Part shown: positions 17,091 to 26,867 of the stretch, one piece after another
Layout: every line of letters begins with the position of its first letter
Numbering within the stretch: the stretch's first letter is position 1
From: Methanobacterium veterum
Lineage (GTDB): Archaea; Methanobacteriota; Methanobacteria; Methanobacteriales; Methanobacteriaceae
NCBI RefSeq assembly: GCF_000745485.1
Contig: NZ_KN050693.1
Span: forward strand, 535,995-599,994
Length of the DNA stretch: 64,000 nt
Direction of reading: 5' to 3'
Translations under genes and position numbers: made by a program
The notes under the pieces: model-generated
What the model saw: only the letters and a program-made list of their open reading frames with translations
The model's database searches: none
What the model was told of the DNA's origin: nothing

Positions 17091-18140
17091 TCATTTCCTG
17101 GTTTTTTTAATCTCTTTGGCCATTTTTTTTATATCTTTCCATTTCTTTTTTTCTGCAAGTTTAGGGTTCTTTTTCCTTTCAACAGCCTGCATTTCTTTTT
17201 GTAATTTTCTGTAACTTTCCAGCCTTTTATTTGATAGTGCTCCTTCTTTTATTGCTTTTTTGACGGCACACCCTGGTTCGGTTTCATGCAAGCAATCAGA
17301 AAATTTACACTGCATCTCAAGTTCTACAATATCACTGAAAAGATCGATCAATCCTTCTCCAGCATCCCATAACTGAAGTTCCCTCATTCCTGGATTGTCT
17401 ATAATTAAACCGCCGTTTTCTAAAAGGATCATTTCTCTTTCAGTTGTGACATGCCTTCCTCTGCTGTCTTTTCCCCTGATTTCACCGACATTTTGTCTTT
17501 CATAACCTTCAAGAATATTGATAAGTGTAGATTTGCCCACACCGGAGGATCCTAAAAGTGTCACAGTTTCACCGTCTTTAAGATAAGGTGATAGTTGATC
17601 TATGCCTTTATTTTCCATAGAACTAATAGCAACCACATTTGTATTAGGTGAAATCTCTTTAACGTATCTTATTTTTTGTTCAACATCTTTGCAAAGATCT
17701 AATTTACTTAGAACCACTACTGGTTCTATTTTGCTTTCATTAGCTATAGCAAGGTATCGTTCTATCCTTCTTAAGTTAAAATCTTTGTTTAATGATGTAA
17801 CTATGAAAACAGTATCAATATTTGTGACAATTATCTGTTCTTCAGTAACATTTCCAGCTCCTTTCCTGGAAAATTTGTTTTTTCGAGGTAGAATTGCATG
17901 TATAACAGTAGAACCTATGTCATCTTTTGATACGGCTACCCAATCCCCTACTGCGGGAAGTTCTCCATTTTGGCGTAAATTACCTGAAACTTTTGCACGG
18001 ACCTCTTCAGATTTATTATACACTTTATAACCGTTTTTATATACAGTTGAGACCCTTGCTGGTTCATATAACTCTACATACTTCCTAAAATGTTTACCAA
18101 AAAAGGCATTCCATCCTAATTTCTTTAATAAATTATTCAA
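17091..18140 (-). CDS. rsgA: Ribosome small-subunit-dependent GTPase A (RsgA/YjeQ)
   Basis: 349 residues with the circularly permuted GTPase order typical of YjeQ: G4 SKLD (145-148), G1 GSSGVGKST (198-206), then G3 DNPG (248-251). An N-terminal OB-fold precedes (LPAVGDWVAV), and a C-terminal zinc site uses Cys278, Cys283, His285 and Cys291. The last 40 residues are Lys-rich. In bacteria it assists 30S maturation. It is chiefly a bacterial family, so its presence here suggests ancient lateral transfer. The ATG is preceded by a GGAGAT-type ribosome site. Confidence 0.93.
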   Translation of the reverse strand: MNNLLKKLGWNAFFGKHFRKYVELYEPARVSTVYKNGYKVYNKSEEVRAKVSGNLRQNGELPAVGDWVAVSKDDIGSTVIHAILPRKNKFSRKGAGNVTEEQIIVTNIDTVFIVTSLNKDFNLRRIERYLAIANESKIEPVVVLSKLDLCKDVEQKIRYVKEISPNTNVVAISSMENKGIDQLSPYLKDGETVTLLGSSGVGKSTLINILEGYERQNVGEIRGKDSRGRHVTTEREMILLENGGLIIDNPGMRELQLWDAGEGLIDLFSDIVELEMQCKFSDCLHETEPGCAVKKAIKEGALSNKRLESYRKLQKEMQAVERKKNPKLAEKKKWKDIKKMAKEIKKTRK

Positions 18141-18630
18141 TTTAATATCTCCATTTTATTAATATGGCAGTGTTCAGCTTTTTAGATCTGGGTTCTGATA
18201 CTTAATTTTTCACTGAATTAGGAATTGTTCATAAGTATATAAGTATTATGCGTTTTTTATTAAATAGAAAAAGTTAGATAGTATTACGTGGGGTTTCAGG
18301 ATATTTTAGAGGTTGCATCGATTTATATTTCTTTAAATTAGACTATATTTGGTCATATATTGCGTTATGGGTGGTTTAATGAACTTATATGTTAATAAGA
18401 ATAAAATTTCCAGAAACGTGATGAAGATATTTTTGTTAAAATCTATCTATGAGTGCTACCACTTTTTACATTGTTTTTCAATTTTAGTAAAATTTCAATT
18501 TTCCAGATTTTAATAAATAATATAAATTGTATTAACCCATATTATTAATCAAGATATCAATATTTAAAATATTACATTTATCTTATAATCCGTATTTAAA
18601 GCATGAAACAGGTGTTTAGGAGGAAATTCC
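18141..18630. other. Intergenic region, 490 bp, divergent promoters
   Basis: Lies between divergently transcribed rsgA and the DUF460 gene. TATA-like stretches near 18235-18245 and 18560-18600 may serve the two genes. No open frame with a ribosome site and no strong hairpin is seen. Confidence 0.4.
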
Positions 18631-20028
18631 CTGGTTTATAAGAACGTAGATAAAACTGAAGAAATTGAAAACTCGAACTTATTTTTAAATTCTAAATCCT
18701 CACAGGAAAGACAAAAATGGCTTATTGTAGGTTTTGATCCTGGATTAACTGTAGGAATAGCTATTTTAGATCTCTCGGGAAATGTAATCGCAACCAAGAG
18801 CTGCAAAGAAATGGCCCGAGCTGAAGTAATAAAATTTATTATAAGTCATGGAAAAACTGTTTTAATAGCTACTGATGTTTATCCTGTCCCTAAAAATGTT
18901 AGGAAGCTTGCATCAACACTTAACTCTAAAATTTATTCTCCAAGTAAAACTTTTACTGTTAGTTCCAAGACAGAACTTGTAGATAGCTATCTAAATGAGA
19001 TATCTTCTAATAATTATCCTGGAAATGCTCACGAGAGAGATGCTCTAGCTGCTGCAATTAAAACATACAAGCATTACCAAAAAAAGCTCCAGCAGATTGA
19101 GAGGCGTACTGAAAAATTGGGTTTAGCACCTGAAGAAGTGGACGAAGTCAAAAGTATGGTCATCAGGGACCGTCCAATTACTTCTGCAATAGACGATGTT
19201 TTAAAAATCCCTGAAGGTAAGGATGACCTGGAAGTTCAGATTGAGGAAATGGAGAATAACATTGAATTTATAGATGAAGAAAAACTCAAAGGAATTGAAG
19301 AAGCCGCCATAAAACTTAAACATAAGATAAAGTCTCAAGAAAGGCAGATGAGCTATTTGAAGAAGAAAAATAAGCTCCTTAAAAAGGATGTCAGGCACTA
19401 CAAAAAGAAGACTTCCAGACTTGAAGATAAAATAGAAAAACTGCATTATGAGTATTCAAAGGATATCCTGCGTAAAAAGGAAATATCTTCAAAAGTATCC
19501 CTTATAAAAGGGCTCCAGGAAAAGTATACTCAGGAAAGGGTACTTAGAGAAAAGCTTGAAGAGAATCTGCGTTCCATGAAGGAAATAAGGGTTATGGAGC
19601 TATCTGAAAAAGCAGTCCCTGTAAAGATCATTGAATCGTTTACCCGCGAGAAAATCAAAGAGGCTATGGATTACTGGACTATTAAAAAAGGAGATGTGGT
19701 TCTTTTATCAAGTTCTGAAGGCGGGGGATCTCAAACAGCTTCAATGCTGATTAATATGGGTATAAAAGCCGCAATATTTGTGGATAAAATGTCGCACCCT
19801 GCAGAGGAAGAATTTGAGAAGAGTATGGTGCCGGTACTAGATGCAAATAAAATTGATCTTGAAATAATTGATGAATTTGCAGTTATAGATAAAGATATTT
19901 TAGATAAAGAAATTGAAAGCTGGAAAACACGTGTTGAAAACAGACGGAATAAGGAAGAGAAAAAACAGCTCTTAAAAATGATAGATGAATACAGGGCTCA
20001 TAGAAGAAGGCCGTCAAATGGTGATTAA
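18631..20028 (+). CDS. DUF460 protein with RuvC-like nuclease fold, apparent CTG start
   Basis: If it starts at 18631 the protein has 465 residues. N-terminal region has the RuvC/YqgF-like core: WLIVGFDPGLTVGIAILD with the catalytic-type Asp, then IATD and HERDALAAA. A long Lys/Glu-rich coiled coil follows (about 150-310), then a C-terminal alpha/beta domain (KKGDVVLLSSSEGGGSQTA). The first ATG, at 18811, would delete the FDPG motif. Upstream in frame there is no ATG, GTG or TTG before the stop at 18604, but a CTG at 18631 lies seven nucleotides after an AGGAGG ribosome site. Archaeal family of unknown role, possibly nucleic-acid processing. Confidence 0.82.
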   Translation: MVYKNVDKTEEIENSNLFLNSKSSQERQKWLIVGFDPGLTVGIAILDLSGNVIATKSCKEMARAEVIKFIISHGKTVLIATDVYPVPKNVRKLASTLNSKIYSPSKTFTVSSKTELVDSYLNEISSNNYPGNAHERDALAAAIKTYKHYQKKLQQIERRTEKLGLAPEEVDEVKSMVIRDRPITSAIDDVLKIPEGKDDLEVQIEEMENNIEFIDEEKLKGIEEAAIKLKHKIKSQERQMSYLKKKNKLLKKDVRHYKKKTSRLEDKIEKLHYEYSKDILRKKEISSKVSLIKGLQEKYTQERVLREKLEENLRSMKEIRVMELSEKAVPVKIIESFTREKIKEAMDYWTIKKGDVVLLSSSEGGGSQTASMLINMGIKAAIFVDKMSHPAEEEFEKSMVPVLDANKIDLEIIDEFAVIDKDILDKEIESWKTRVENRRNKEEKKQLLKMIDEYRAHRRRPSNGD

Positions 20029-20095
20029 ATTCATTTATAGTTATTGAATTATTTTAATTTAATATAGTTAAAAGAAAAAAACAAGAAAAGATAGT

Positions 20096-20377
20096 TTATT
20101 TTTCAGTTGCATCTTCTACAATTCTTACATTCTGTACTGGAGGCTCAGTAGGTATTGCTCTTGCAATCAGGAGTGTTGCAATTACTGCAATTATTGTTAT
20201 TAAAACTGCATAAATGAGTAAACCTGTAACTCCATTCCCTGTTTTGAAAAATTCTGCTATTACAGCTTTTATAGCATCATTCCATGCTAAAGCAGCAATT
20301 AACCCAAAAGCAGTTGTTACCAATGTGGATATTGTAGTCATAACCGTACTTTTCACATTATTTACATTTTCTTTCAT
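20096..20377 (-). CDS. DUF5654-type small membrane protein
   Basis: 93 residues with two predicted membrane helices (VMTTISTLVTTAFGLIAALA and TGLLIYAVLITIIAVIAT) separated by a WNDAIKAV segment, and a short charged tail. This is the pattern of the archaeal DUF5654 family; function unknown. A GGGAG ribosome site precedes the ATG. Convergent with the DUF460 gene. Confidence 0.75.
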   Translation of the reverse strand: MKENVNNVKSTVMTTISTLVTTAFGLIAALAWNDAIKAVIAEFFKTGNGVTGLLIYAVLITIIAVIATLLIARAIPTEPPVQNVRIVEDATEK

Positions 20378-21329
20378 TAATATCTCCCTTTTTGATCTAA
20401 ATTACAATATAATTGAATATATATGAAACTAATCAAATAAATTATGATCTTAATTATATTTTTTAAATCTTGATTATGGATAATGAAAAATTAATTTCTA
20501 ATAATTATAAAAACTGAAATGTTAGGTTAATTCCTTTCAAATTCGTTTTGTTTGAAGTATGCCGAGACTCAGTAAATTTGTTAGTGAATTGGGTTAATAT
20601 ATAGATTAATTTAAATGTAGAAAGAATAATAAAAGTTTTTTCACTGATTTAAAGGTATATTGATGCTTATTTTGAATTGAAAGTTTTATCAGATGAAAAC
20701 TTCATTTCATGTAGGAGCATTATACCAATGAAATTCTAATCGTATATTTTCAATTAAGTCTACTACTATTAAAACTTAAAATAAACTTATAATTAATAAA
20801 ATTCACAGTATTACGGTTTTTTTATTTAATTTAAATATTATATTCAACCTTATTATTTTGAATAAGTATTATTCAAATTTTTATTAATTTTTGTGTGAAT
20901 ATTACATCTTGATTAGCTCATTAAAATAGAATATTAATTTATTTAGGAATAGATGCTATAATATTTTCTATTTTTTTATAATAGCAAATTATGACATTAT
21001 TAAAATTAAATTTAATTTTATCGACTTATGGATAATTAGAATTTGCATGTAATAAATGGGATTCTAGAGTAAAAACCTTTTAAAAAACTTGTATAAATAA
21101 AAATAAGTCTTTTTGGAGGGAATAATCAAATATAAAATAAGGGCAATGGATTTATTTGAAATAAATCTCAATTATTTCACGAAAATGCCATTTGCCCAGA
21201 TAATACTTCTAGAATTACCATTGCATGTTTTGGTGGAGATGAAATTTTTTGTAAATCAGAGTGATTTGAGAGATTACTCTGGTTTTTGTCTTTCACAACT
21301 ATTTAAATATGATTTGAGAGAGTGTCAAA
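20378..21329. other. Gene-poor AT-rich region, about 950 bp
   Basis: No supported gene. A GGAGGG at about 21115 is not followed by a sensible start. Near 21258-21283 a 10-bp hairpin with two G-T pairs (CAGAGTGATT / GATTACTCTG) is followed by TTTTTG and could be an attenuator or terminator about 45 bp before the CPBP gene. A TATA-like TTTAAATA at about 21302-21309 lies about 24 bp before that ATG, suggesting a leaderless transcript. Confidence 0.4.
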
Positions 21330-22109
21330 ATGAAAAATGTTTACAAAATAGGTTTAATTGGATATGTTTTAGTGATGATTTTTAGTGTAATTACACCAGT
21401 AATATTTAATAATGAACAACTTCAATCGTTTGTAATATTCCCCCTAATTTTAGTTTTAGCCTATTGGACTAAAATGAATGGTAAAGAGTTGGGTTTGGAG
21501 TTTGGAAGTTTAAGAGATTATATGTGGGCTATTTTATATCCAGTAAGTATTTGTGCAGTGATTATTGTCATTGCATTGGCAACTGGGAATATTAGTGGAA
21601 TTCAATACTTTGATGGAACAGCTGGAAAAATCGCTTATCTTTTCCTGTATACACTTATATTAGCATTTGCTACTGAAGAAGGCTTTTTCAGAGGGTGGCT
21701 TTTTGGAATACTGGAACGGGGCAAAATAAATCCTAAATTGATTCTCTTACTCACGGCGTTAGCTTTTGCTTCATGGCATTTACCTTTATTCTTCCTGGAC
21801 GCGTCGTTCACGCTGGGTATGCTTCCTATATACATTACTGGTGGGATTATTGGGGGGCTGACCTTTGGGCTCTTACGGTACATTTCGGGTTCTATAATTG
21901 TATCCTCATTCTCCCATGCTCTTTGGAATACATTAGTTTATATTCTATTTGGTTTCGGCAGTACTATCGGTATTTTGGGAATTAAAATGACTAACATATT
22001 TAGCCCTGAAAGTGGTTTGTTAGGATTGGCTTTTGGTATAGTGTTCCTGGTTATTTTATGGTTCTGGGCCTCTAAAAAAATAGGCTTCAATTATCCAACA
22101 GAAAAATAG
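21330..22109 (+). CDS. CPBP-family intramembrane metalloprotease (CAAX protease-like)
   Basis: 259 residues, about eight membrane helices. The three family motifs are present: EExxxR (Glu116, Glu117, Arg121 in EEGFFRG), FxxxH (FASWH, His150) and HxxxN (SHALWN). Members cleave substrates within or at the membrane (CAAX processing in eukaryotes, bacteriocin immunity in bacteria); substrate here unknown. The message is probably leaderless because a TATA-like box sits about 24 bp before the ATG. Ends before a strong hairpin at 22140. Confidence 0.88.
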   Translation: MKNVYKIGLIGYVLVMIFSVITPVIFNNEQLQSFVIFPLILVLAYWTKMNGKELGLEFGSLRDYMWAILYPVSICAVIIVIALATGNISGIQYFDGTAGKIAYLFLYTLILAFATEEGFFRGWLFGILERGKINPKLILLLTALAFASWHLPLFFLDASFTLGMLPIYITGGIIGGLTFGLLRYISGSIIVSSFSHALWNTLVYILFGFGSTIGILGIKMTNIFSPESGLLGLAFGIVFLVILWFWASKKIGFNYPTEK

Positions 22110-22139
22110 CCTCAAACCAAAGAATGTTTTTAATTACAA

Positions 22140-22166
22140 TCCTGGACTTCCATGCGATGTCCAGGA
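22140..22166 (+). terminator. 8-bp GC-rich hairpin after the CPBP gene
   Basis: TCCTGGAC (22140-22147) and GTCCAGGA (22159-22166) pair perfectly around an 11-nt loop, 30 bp after the stop codon. It is followed by an AT-rich stretch and is the most GC-rich hairpin locally; a transcription terminator is the simplest reading. Confidence 0.5.
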
Positions 22167-22533
22167 CAATTTATGTTAATGGTCTAATTTAAAACTGTTT
22201 TTATGTTATTTATATTCAGATAAATTAGTTGTGTAAGTAAGTTTAATTTGGTACATAAACGTGAAATAATCCCAATTAAAAGATAAATGGGGTCAATAAC
22301 TGTATAAAACACAATTTAATATCTAATTTGAACTCATCTTTGTCTTCTATGTAAAAATCTCAATTAACATCATTCTTGACATATAAATAATTCTGGATGT
22401 CCAAATTTTGAATTATATAAAAATAAGTGATCTATACGTGTATCCATACTTTAATATTTGAAATTTTCAAAAATAAGTAATTAAATAGGTGCTATTGCAT
22501 AGAAGTAAGCTATATGTTTTGGTTCATATAATA

Positions 22534-22601
22534 AAGCTTAATAAACTGGAAATTTTCTTTGTAACCTTGGATAATTTCAAAGAATTAAATTTATTAAGCT
22601 T
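22534..22601 (+). promoter_or_regulatory. Long hairpin immediately upstream of wecB
   Basis: AAGCTTAATAAA (22534-22545) and TTTATTAAGCTT (22590-22601) are perfect inverse complements; inside, AATTTTCTTTG and CAAAGAATTAAA also pair. The 68-nt structure ends 18 bp before the wecB ATG. It could be a leader-RNA structure or a palindromic operator. Confidence 0.45.
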
Positions 22602-22619
22602 GAAATATTAAATTGCATT

Positions 22620-23930
22620 ATGAAAATTGCAGTCATTATTGGGACAAGGCCGGAGATAATCAAAATGGCCCCTGTAATCGATGAAATAGAAAAAAGAAAT
22701 ATCGATTATATTTTAATCCATACTGGACAGCACTACGACCATGAAATGTCTGACCAGTTTTTTATTGATTTAGAATTAAGAAAGCCTGATTTTAATATAG
22801 GGGTTGGCTCTGGATCCCATGGGAAACAAACAGCGACCATGATGAATGGTATTGAGGAAGTTTTAGTTGCAGAAAAACCTGATATAGTTCTTGTTCAGGG
22901 AGATACTAATGCAGTACTTGCAGGGGCACTTGTGGCATCAAAGCTCCATATCCCTGTAGGGCATGTTGAAGCAGGTTTAAGGTCTTATGATAAATCCATG
23001 CCTGAAGAAATAAACAGGGAAATTGCAGATGTATGTTCCAAACTTTATTTCGTGCCAACCGAAGAATCAGCAGTTAACCTGCTTTTTGAGGGTATCAGCC
23101 CCAAAGATATTTTTATTACTGGAAATACTATCGTTGATACATGTATCAGAAACCTTAAAATTGCACAAAAGTCAGAAGAAAAACCTAAATTTGATTTTGA
23201 TGGAGATATTCTCACCCTTACCATGCACAGGGCAGAAAACGTTGATAACAAAGAAAGGCTTCAAAATATTATAGATGCACTGTTAGAATTAGATGATGTA
23301 ACAGTTGTTTTTCCAGTACATCCAAGAACGGTTAAAACCCTTAAAGAATTTGACATGTTTGAGAAATTAGAGAATGCTGATCATATTAAGCTTATAAAGC
23401 CTGTAGGTTATCTTGATTTCTTACTTCTCCTGTCAAAGTCTAAATTTATCATGACTGATTCTGGAGGACTACAGGAAGAGGCAATTACATTAAATGTACC
23501 CTGTATGACTTTAAGATATAACACTGAACGCCCTGAAACAGTTAAAGCTGGAGGAAATATCCTTGTTGGAGCAGAAAAAGATAAAATAACAAGTACAGTT
23601 AAAGAAATCTTAAATAATGATGATCTTTATGGTAAAATGAGCAAAGCTGAAAATCCTTATGGTACTGGGAATTCTTCAAAAGGAATTCTTGATGCAATTT
23701 TGGGTCTATACGATGCAGGCGAGCTTAAAATAACTGTACCTGAAGATATAATGAAAAACAGGACCCGTAAACTTCTTGAAATCAAAGAAGATATATCTGT
23801 ATTGGAATTTGAAAATAACCATGATTCAATAGTGAAAATGGTCTTTGAAGAGGGTAGTGCTGTATTTCCCTATGAGAATCTTAACTTAAATGGTAAAACT
23901 GCATTAATTGATAGTTTTAAAGCAGATTAG
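22620..23930 (+). CDS. wecB: UDP-N-acetylglucosamine 2-epimerase (non-hydrolysing)
   Basis: 436 residues. Converts UDP-GlcNAc to UDP-ManNAc. Signature stretches are [13 protein letters not shown] at the N-terminus, HTGQHYD near 38, [13 protein letters not shown] near 97, GHVEAGLRS near 116, MHRAENVD near 202 and SGGLQEEA near 282. The usual family length is about 370; here about 65 extra residues follow (from roughly [10 protein letters not shown]), of unknown function. Together with wecC downstream it makes UDP-ManNAcA for surface glycans. A long hairpin lies directly upstream and no standard ribosome site is visible. Confidence 0.93.
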   Translation: MKIAVIIGTRPEIIKMAPVIDEIEKRNIDYILIHTGQHYDHEMSDQFFIDLELRKPDFNIGVGSGSHGKQTATMMNGIEEVLVAEKPDIVLVQGDTNAVLAGALVASKLHIPVGHVEAGLRSYDKSMPEEINREIADVCSKLYFVPTEESAVNLLFEGISPKDIFITGNTIVDTCIRNLKIAQKSEEKPKFDFDGDILTLTMHRAENVDNKERLQNIIDALLELDDVTVVFPVHPRTVKTLKEFDMFEKLENADHIKLIKPVGYLDFLLLLSKSKFIMTDSGGLQEEAITLNVPCMTLRYNTERPETVKAGGNILVGAEKDKITSTVKEILNNDDLYGKMSKAENPYGTGNSSKGILDAILGLYDAGELKITVPEDIMKNRTRKLLEIKEDISVLEFENNHDSIVKMVFEEGSAVFPYENLNLNGKTALIDSFKAD

Positions 23931-24012
23931 TTGTTATTTTGAAAATTAGTGAGTATTGGTAAGTAATTGTCAATACTTCAAATTATTGATGTAACTTAAT
24001 TTATTTAACTTT

Positions 24013-24128
24013 TTTATAGGGAATAAAGTAACTTTTCTAAACTTATAAAATTTAGGTAATTAGCTTTGGCACGATAAACAAATTATCTTATTAAATAGCG
24101 CCAAAAGTATTGGGTCATTCACTATAAA
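24013..24128 (+). mobile_element. MITE-like element copy 3
   Basis: 116 bp. Left end TTTATAGGGAATAA and right end TCATTCACTATAAA form imperfect terminal inverted repeats (one mismatch in the first 10). Interior shares AAACTTATAAA, TTAGGTAATTA, TTATTAAATA and GGTCATTCA with copy 2 at 3754-3885, and, inverted, with copy 1 at 2761-2978. Located between wecB and wecC. Confidence 0.55.
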
Positions 24129-24173
24129 TTGGATAAGTTTTAATTGATTGAGACAGTTATTAATATTGATTAA

Positions 24174-24438
24174 TTAAATTTTGAAATTAGTTAAATATTT
24201 GTTATTAATATTTTAATTTAACTAAAAAGGGATAGAAACAATAAATTTTGAAATTAGTTAAATATTTGTTATTAATATTTTAATTTAACTAAAAGGGATA
24301 GAAACAATAAATTTTGAAATTAGTTAAATATTTGTTATCAATATTCCAATTTAACTAAAAGGGATAGAAACAATAAATTTTGAAATTAATTAGATATTTG
24401 TTATATATTTTATATATTAACTAAAAGGGATAGAAACA
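24174..24438 (+). repeat. Four 66-bp tandem repeats ending at the wecC start codon
   Basis: Units at 24174-24240 (67 bp), 24241-24306, 24307-24372 and 24373-24438 (66 bp each). Units 1 and 2 are nearly identical, unit 3 has a few changes, unit 4 is the most diverged. Each holds the inverted repeat TTAGTTAAAT / ATTTAACTAA and ends AAAGGGATAGAAACA. The end of unit 4 abuts the wecC ATG, so each unit looks like a copy of the wecC leader. In unit 4 the changes create a TATATATT-like box about 25 bp before the ATG. GGGAT could serve as the ribosome site. Confidence 0.9.
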
Positions 24439-25740
24439 ATGATTCTCGAAAATTCAAAGATTACAGTTTTTGGTCTTGGCCATATTGGGCTCCCGACTGC
24501 AGCCCTTTTTGCAAATAGCGGTTTGCAGGTTACAGGAGTTGACATAAACAAGAGAACGATAGAATATGTAAATAAAGGTAAGACTCCAATTATGGAGCCA
24601 GGACTTGATGAATTGGTGAAGAAAGCAGTTGAAAGTGGTAAACTAACTGCAACTGACGATGGAATCGCCGCTTCTAAAGATTCAAGAATCAAAATAGTAA
24701 TTGTCCCAACACCTGTAGATGAATTTAAAAAATCAGATTTATCTGCTGTAGAATCAGCATGTAAAACCATTGCAAAAGCTTTAAATAAAGATGATCTTGT
24801 TATAATAGAAAGTACTACGCCCCCAAAAACATGTGAAAACATTGTAATTCCAATACTTGAAGAAAGCGGGTTAAAAGCAGGGAATGACTTTGGAGTAGCA
24901 TATACTCCTGAGAGGGCGCTTCCAAATAACACCATTTATGAAATGACCCATAATGCAAGGGTAATTGGTGGAATCAACGAAAAAAGCGCAGATACAGCTG
25001 TTTCTCTTTATGAACACATTACAAAGGGCAAAATAATAAAGGTTAATGATCTGATAACTGCAGAAATGGTCAAACTAATGGAAAATACGTATAGGGATAC
25101 CAATATAGCGCTGTCCAATGAACTTGCAAAGGTCTGTGAAAAACTTGGCATTGATGCAATAGAAGCTATAGCTGCTGCAAACCACCACCCTCGAGTTAAT
25201 ATACATACTCCAGGTCCTGGTGTTGGAGGACATTGTTTATCTATTGATCCATACTTCATAGTGGAAATAGCTGAACAAGAAGGAATAGAATCTACTTTAA
25301 TAAAGAATGCAAGAGCTATAAATGATGGAATGCCGGGACATGTTGCTGAAATTGTAGTTAACACGTTAAATGATGTTGGAAAACAAATCAATGATTCTAA
25401 AGTAGGTATACTGGGTGTCGCATACAAAGGAAACGTAGCTGATGCCAGGGAAACACCGGCAAAACCATTGATCGAACTTCTGCTTGAGGAAGGCTTTGAT
25501 GTATACGCCCACGACCCACATACTTCCAGTGATTTAATAAAATACTTTGGTGCCGAGCCTGTAAGTATGGAAGAGGTTTTGAAGTGTGACTGCGTCGTGC
25601 TCATAACTGATCATGATGAGTATAAATCAATTACGCCAGATATGATTGAAAATAAAATATTCGTTTGTACAAGGCCTATTTTGAACCCGGATGAATTTAA
25701 AATGGAAGGCGTCATCTTTAAAGGAATTGGACGGCTTTAA
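24439..25740 (+). CDS. wecC: UDP-N-acetyl-D-mannosamine dehydrogenase
   Basis: 433 residues. Oxidises UDP-ManNAc to UDP-ManNAcA with two NAD. N-terminal Rossmann motif [10 protein letters not shown], central PTPVDE and ESTTPP, and the catalytic Cys266 in [15 protein letters not shown] are all present, as is the C-terminal [12 protein letters not shown] nucleotide-sugar binding segment. Separated from wecB by 508 bp containing a MITE-like element and four leader repeats, so it is probably transcribed from its own promoter. Confidence 0.95.
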   Translation: MILENSKITVFGLGHIGLPTAALFANSGLQVTGVDINKRTIEYVNKGKTPIMEPGLDELVKKAVESGKLTATDDGIAASKDSRIKIVIVPTPVDEFKKSDLSAVESACKTIAKALNKDDLVIIESTTPPKTCENIVIPILEESGLKAGNDFGVAYTPERALPNNTIYEMTHNARVIGGINEKSADTAVSLYEHITKGKIIKVNDLITAEMVKLMENTYRDTNIALSNELAKVCEKLGIDAIEAIAAANHHPRVNIHTPGPGVGGHCLSIDPYFIVEIAEQEGIESTLIKNARAINDGMPGHVAEIVVNTLNDVGKQINDSKVGILGVAYKGNVADARETPAKPLIELLLEEGFDVYAHDPHTSSDLIKYFGAEPVSMEEVLKCDCVVLITDHDEYKSITPDMIENKIFVCTRPILNPDEFKMEGVIFKGIGRL

Positions 25741-25761
25741 ACTTTTTCTGGAGTTGATTAT

Positions 25762-26763
25762 TTGAAAATACTTGTTCTTGAATATATCACAGCTATGGGA
25801 ATTGACGATCCCTCTTTATGGTCTGAAGGACAGGCAATGCTTGATGGATTTTTAGAGGATTTTAAAGATAGAGATGTAGATTATCTCATATCTTTGGACC
25901 AGTCTATTTCTCGTAATAGTTATTGTAATCCAGTTAAACTTGAAGGGGAATTAATGAATTGGTTAGATGAAAATATATCAAATTATGGCTCATGTCTTGT
26001 AATAGCTCCTGAAGAAGATTTTATTTTATATGATATAGTAAATTTCATCGAAAAAAAAGGCGTGGAGATTATAGGATCAAGTTCAGATGCAGTAATGAAA
26101 TGCTCTGATAAATTCAAAATGTATGAATCTCTCAGAGATAATGTCCCAATAATTGAGACTGAAAAAGTATTTTTCAAGGATATGGATAGTTATAAACCAT
26201 TTAATAATAAACGGATTTTAAAACCTGCTGATGGAGTTTCATGCTCAGGTGTACATGTTGTTAACTCAAAGGGTGAAATGAAAAAAGCAGCTTCTTTGAT
26301 TGAAACCAATCTTCCCTATTTTATAATTCAAAACTTTATAGGGGGAACTTCAGCCAGCGTGAGTTTGATAAGCAACGGCAGGGAAGCAGTTCCGTTAAGT
26401 CTGAATCTTCAAGATATTCATTTTTCAGACGAGGGGATAAATTATAATGGGGGGCAGGTGCCTTTAACTCATGAACTTGAAGAAGAAGCTAAAAAAGTGG
26501 CAAAAAGGGCTGTAGAATCAATAGATGGCCTTAAGGGCTATGTTGGTGTTGACATGATTCTGGGAGAGAAAGTGCATCTGGTTGAGATAAATTCAAGGAT
26601 TACAACTCCTTACGTGGCTTTAAGGAATCTTTTGAATTTTAATCTTGGTGATGCCATTTTAGATTCTATCTACTGTGGTAAATTACCTACAAAAATTAAT
26701 TTAAGTGGAGCAATATCATTTTGTAAAAAAGACGATGTTTTAAAGCTTGATAAATTGGGATGA
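25762..26763 (+). CDS. mfnD: ATP-grasp ligase, probable tyramine-glutamate ligase (MfnD)
   Basis: 333 residues with an ATP-grasp fold: ILKPADGVSCSG near 153-164 and EINSRITTPY near 272-281 (metal-binding Glu and Asn). Resembles the methanogen enzyme joining glutamate to tyramine in methanofuran biosynthesis. Start is a TTG at 25762, with GGAG eight nucleotides upstream. It follows wecC by 21 bp and is followed by an mfnF-like gene, which strengthens the assignment. Confidence 0.82.
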   Translation: MKILVLEYITAMGIDDPSLWSEGQAMLDGFLEDFKDRDVDYLISLDQSISRNSYCNPVKLEGELMNWLDENISNYGSCLVIAPEEDFILYDIVNFIEKKGVEIIGSSSDAVMKCSDKFKMYESLRDNVPIIETEKVFFKDMDSYKPFNNKRILKPADGVSCSGVHVVNSKGEMKKAASLIETNLPYFIIQNFIGGTSASVSLISNGREAVPLSLNLQDIHFSDEGINYNGGQVPLTHELEEEAKKVAKRAVESIDGLKGYVGVDMILGEKVHLVEINSRITTPYVALRNLLNFNLGDAILDSIYCGKLPTKINLSGAISFCKKDDVLKLDKLG

Positions 26764-26867
26764 GTAATGATTAAAACTATTATGAGTTTAATTAAATGCA
26801 TTGAAAGTTTAAATGAAATAAATCTTGAGATATCTAAAAAATAATTTAAAATAATAGAGTGATCTTT

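Noticed and set aside
21113..21385. 90-codon frame overlapping the CPBP start
   Set aside because: TTG start lies inside its own GGAGG, Cys-rich odd composition, and it overlaps a well-supported gene.
24174..24438. CRISPR-like array: regular repeats whose units end in ATAGAAAC
   Set aside because: The whole 66-bp unit repeats, with no unique spacers between short repeats, and it ends at a gene start; it is a tandem leader repeat.
26767..26844. 25-codon frame between the mfnD-like and mfnF-like genes
   Set aside because: Only a weak upstream site and no distinctive sequence; not strong enough to call.
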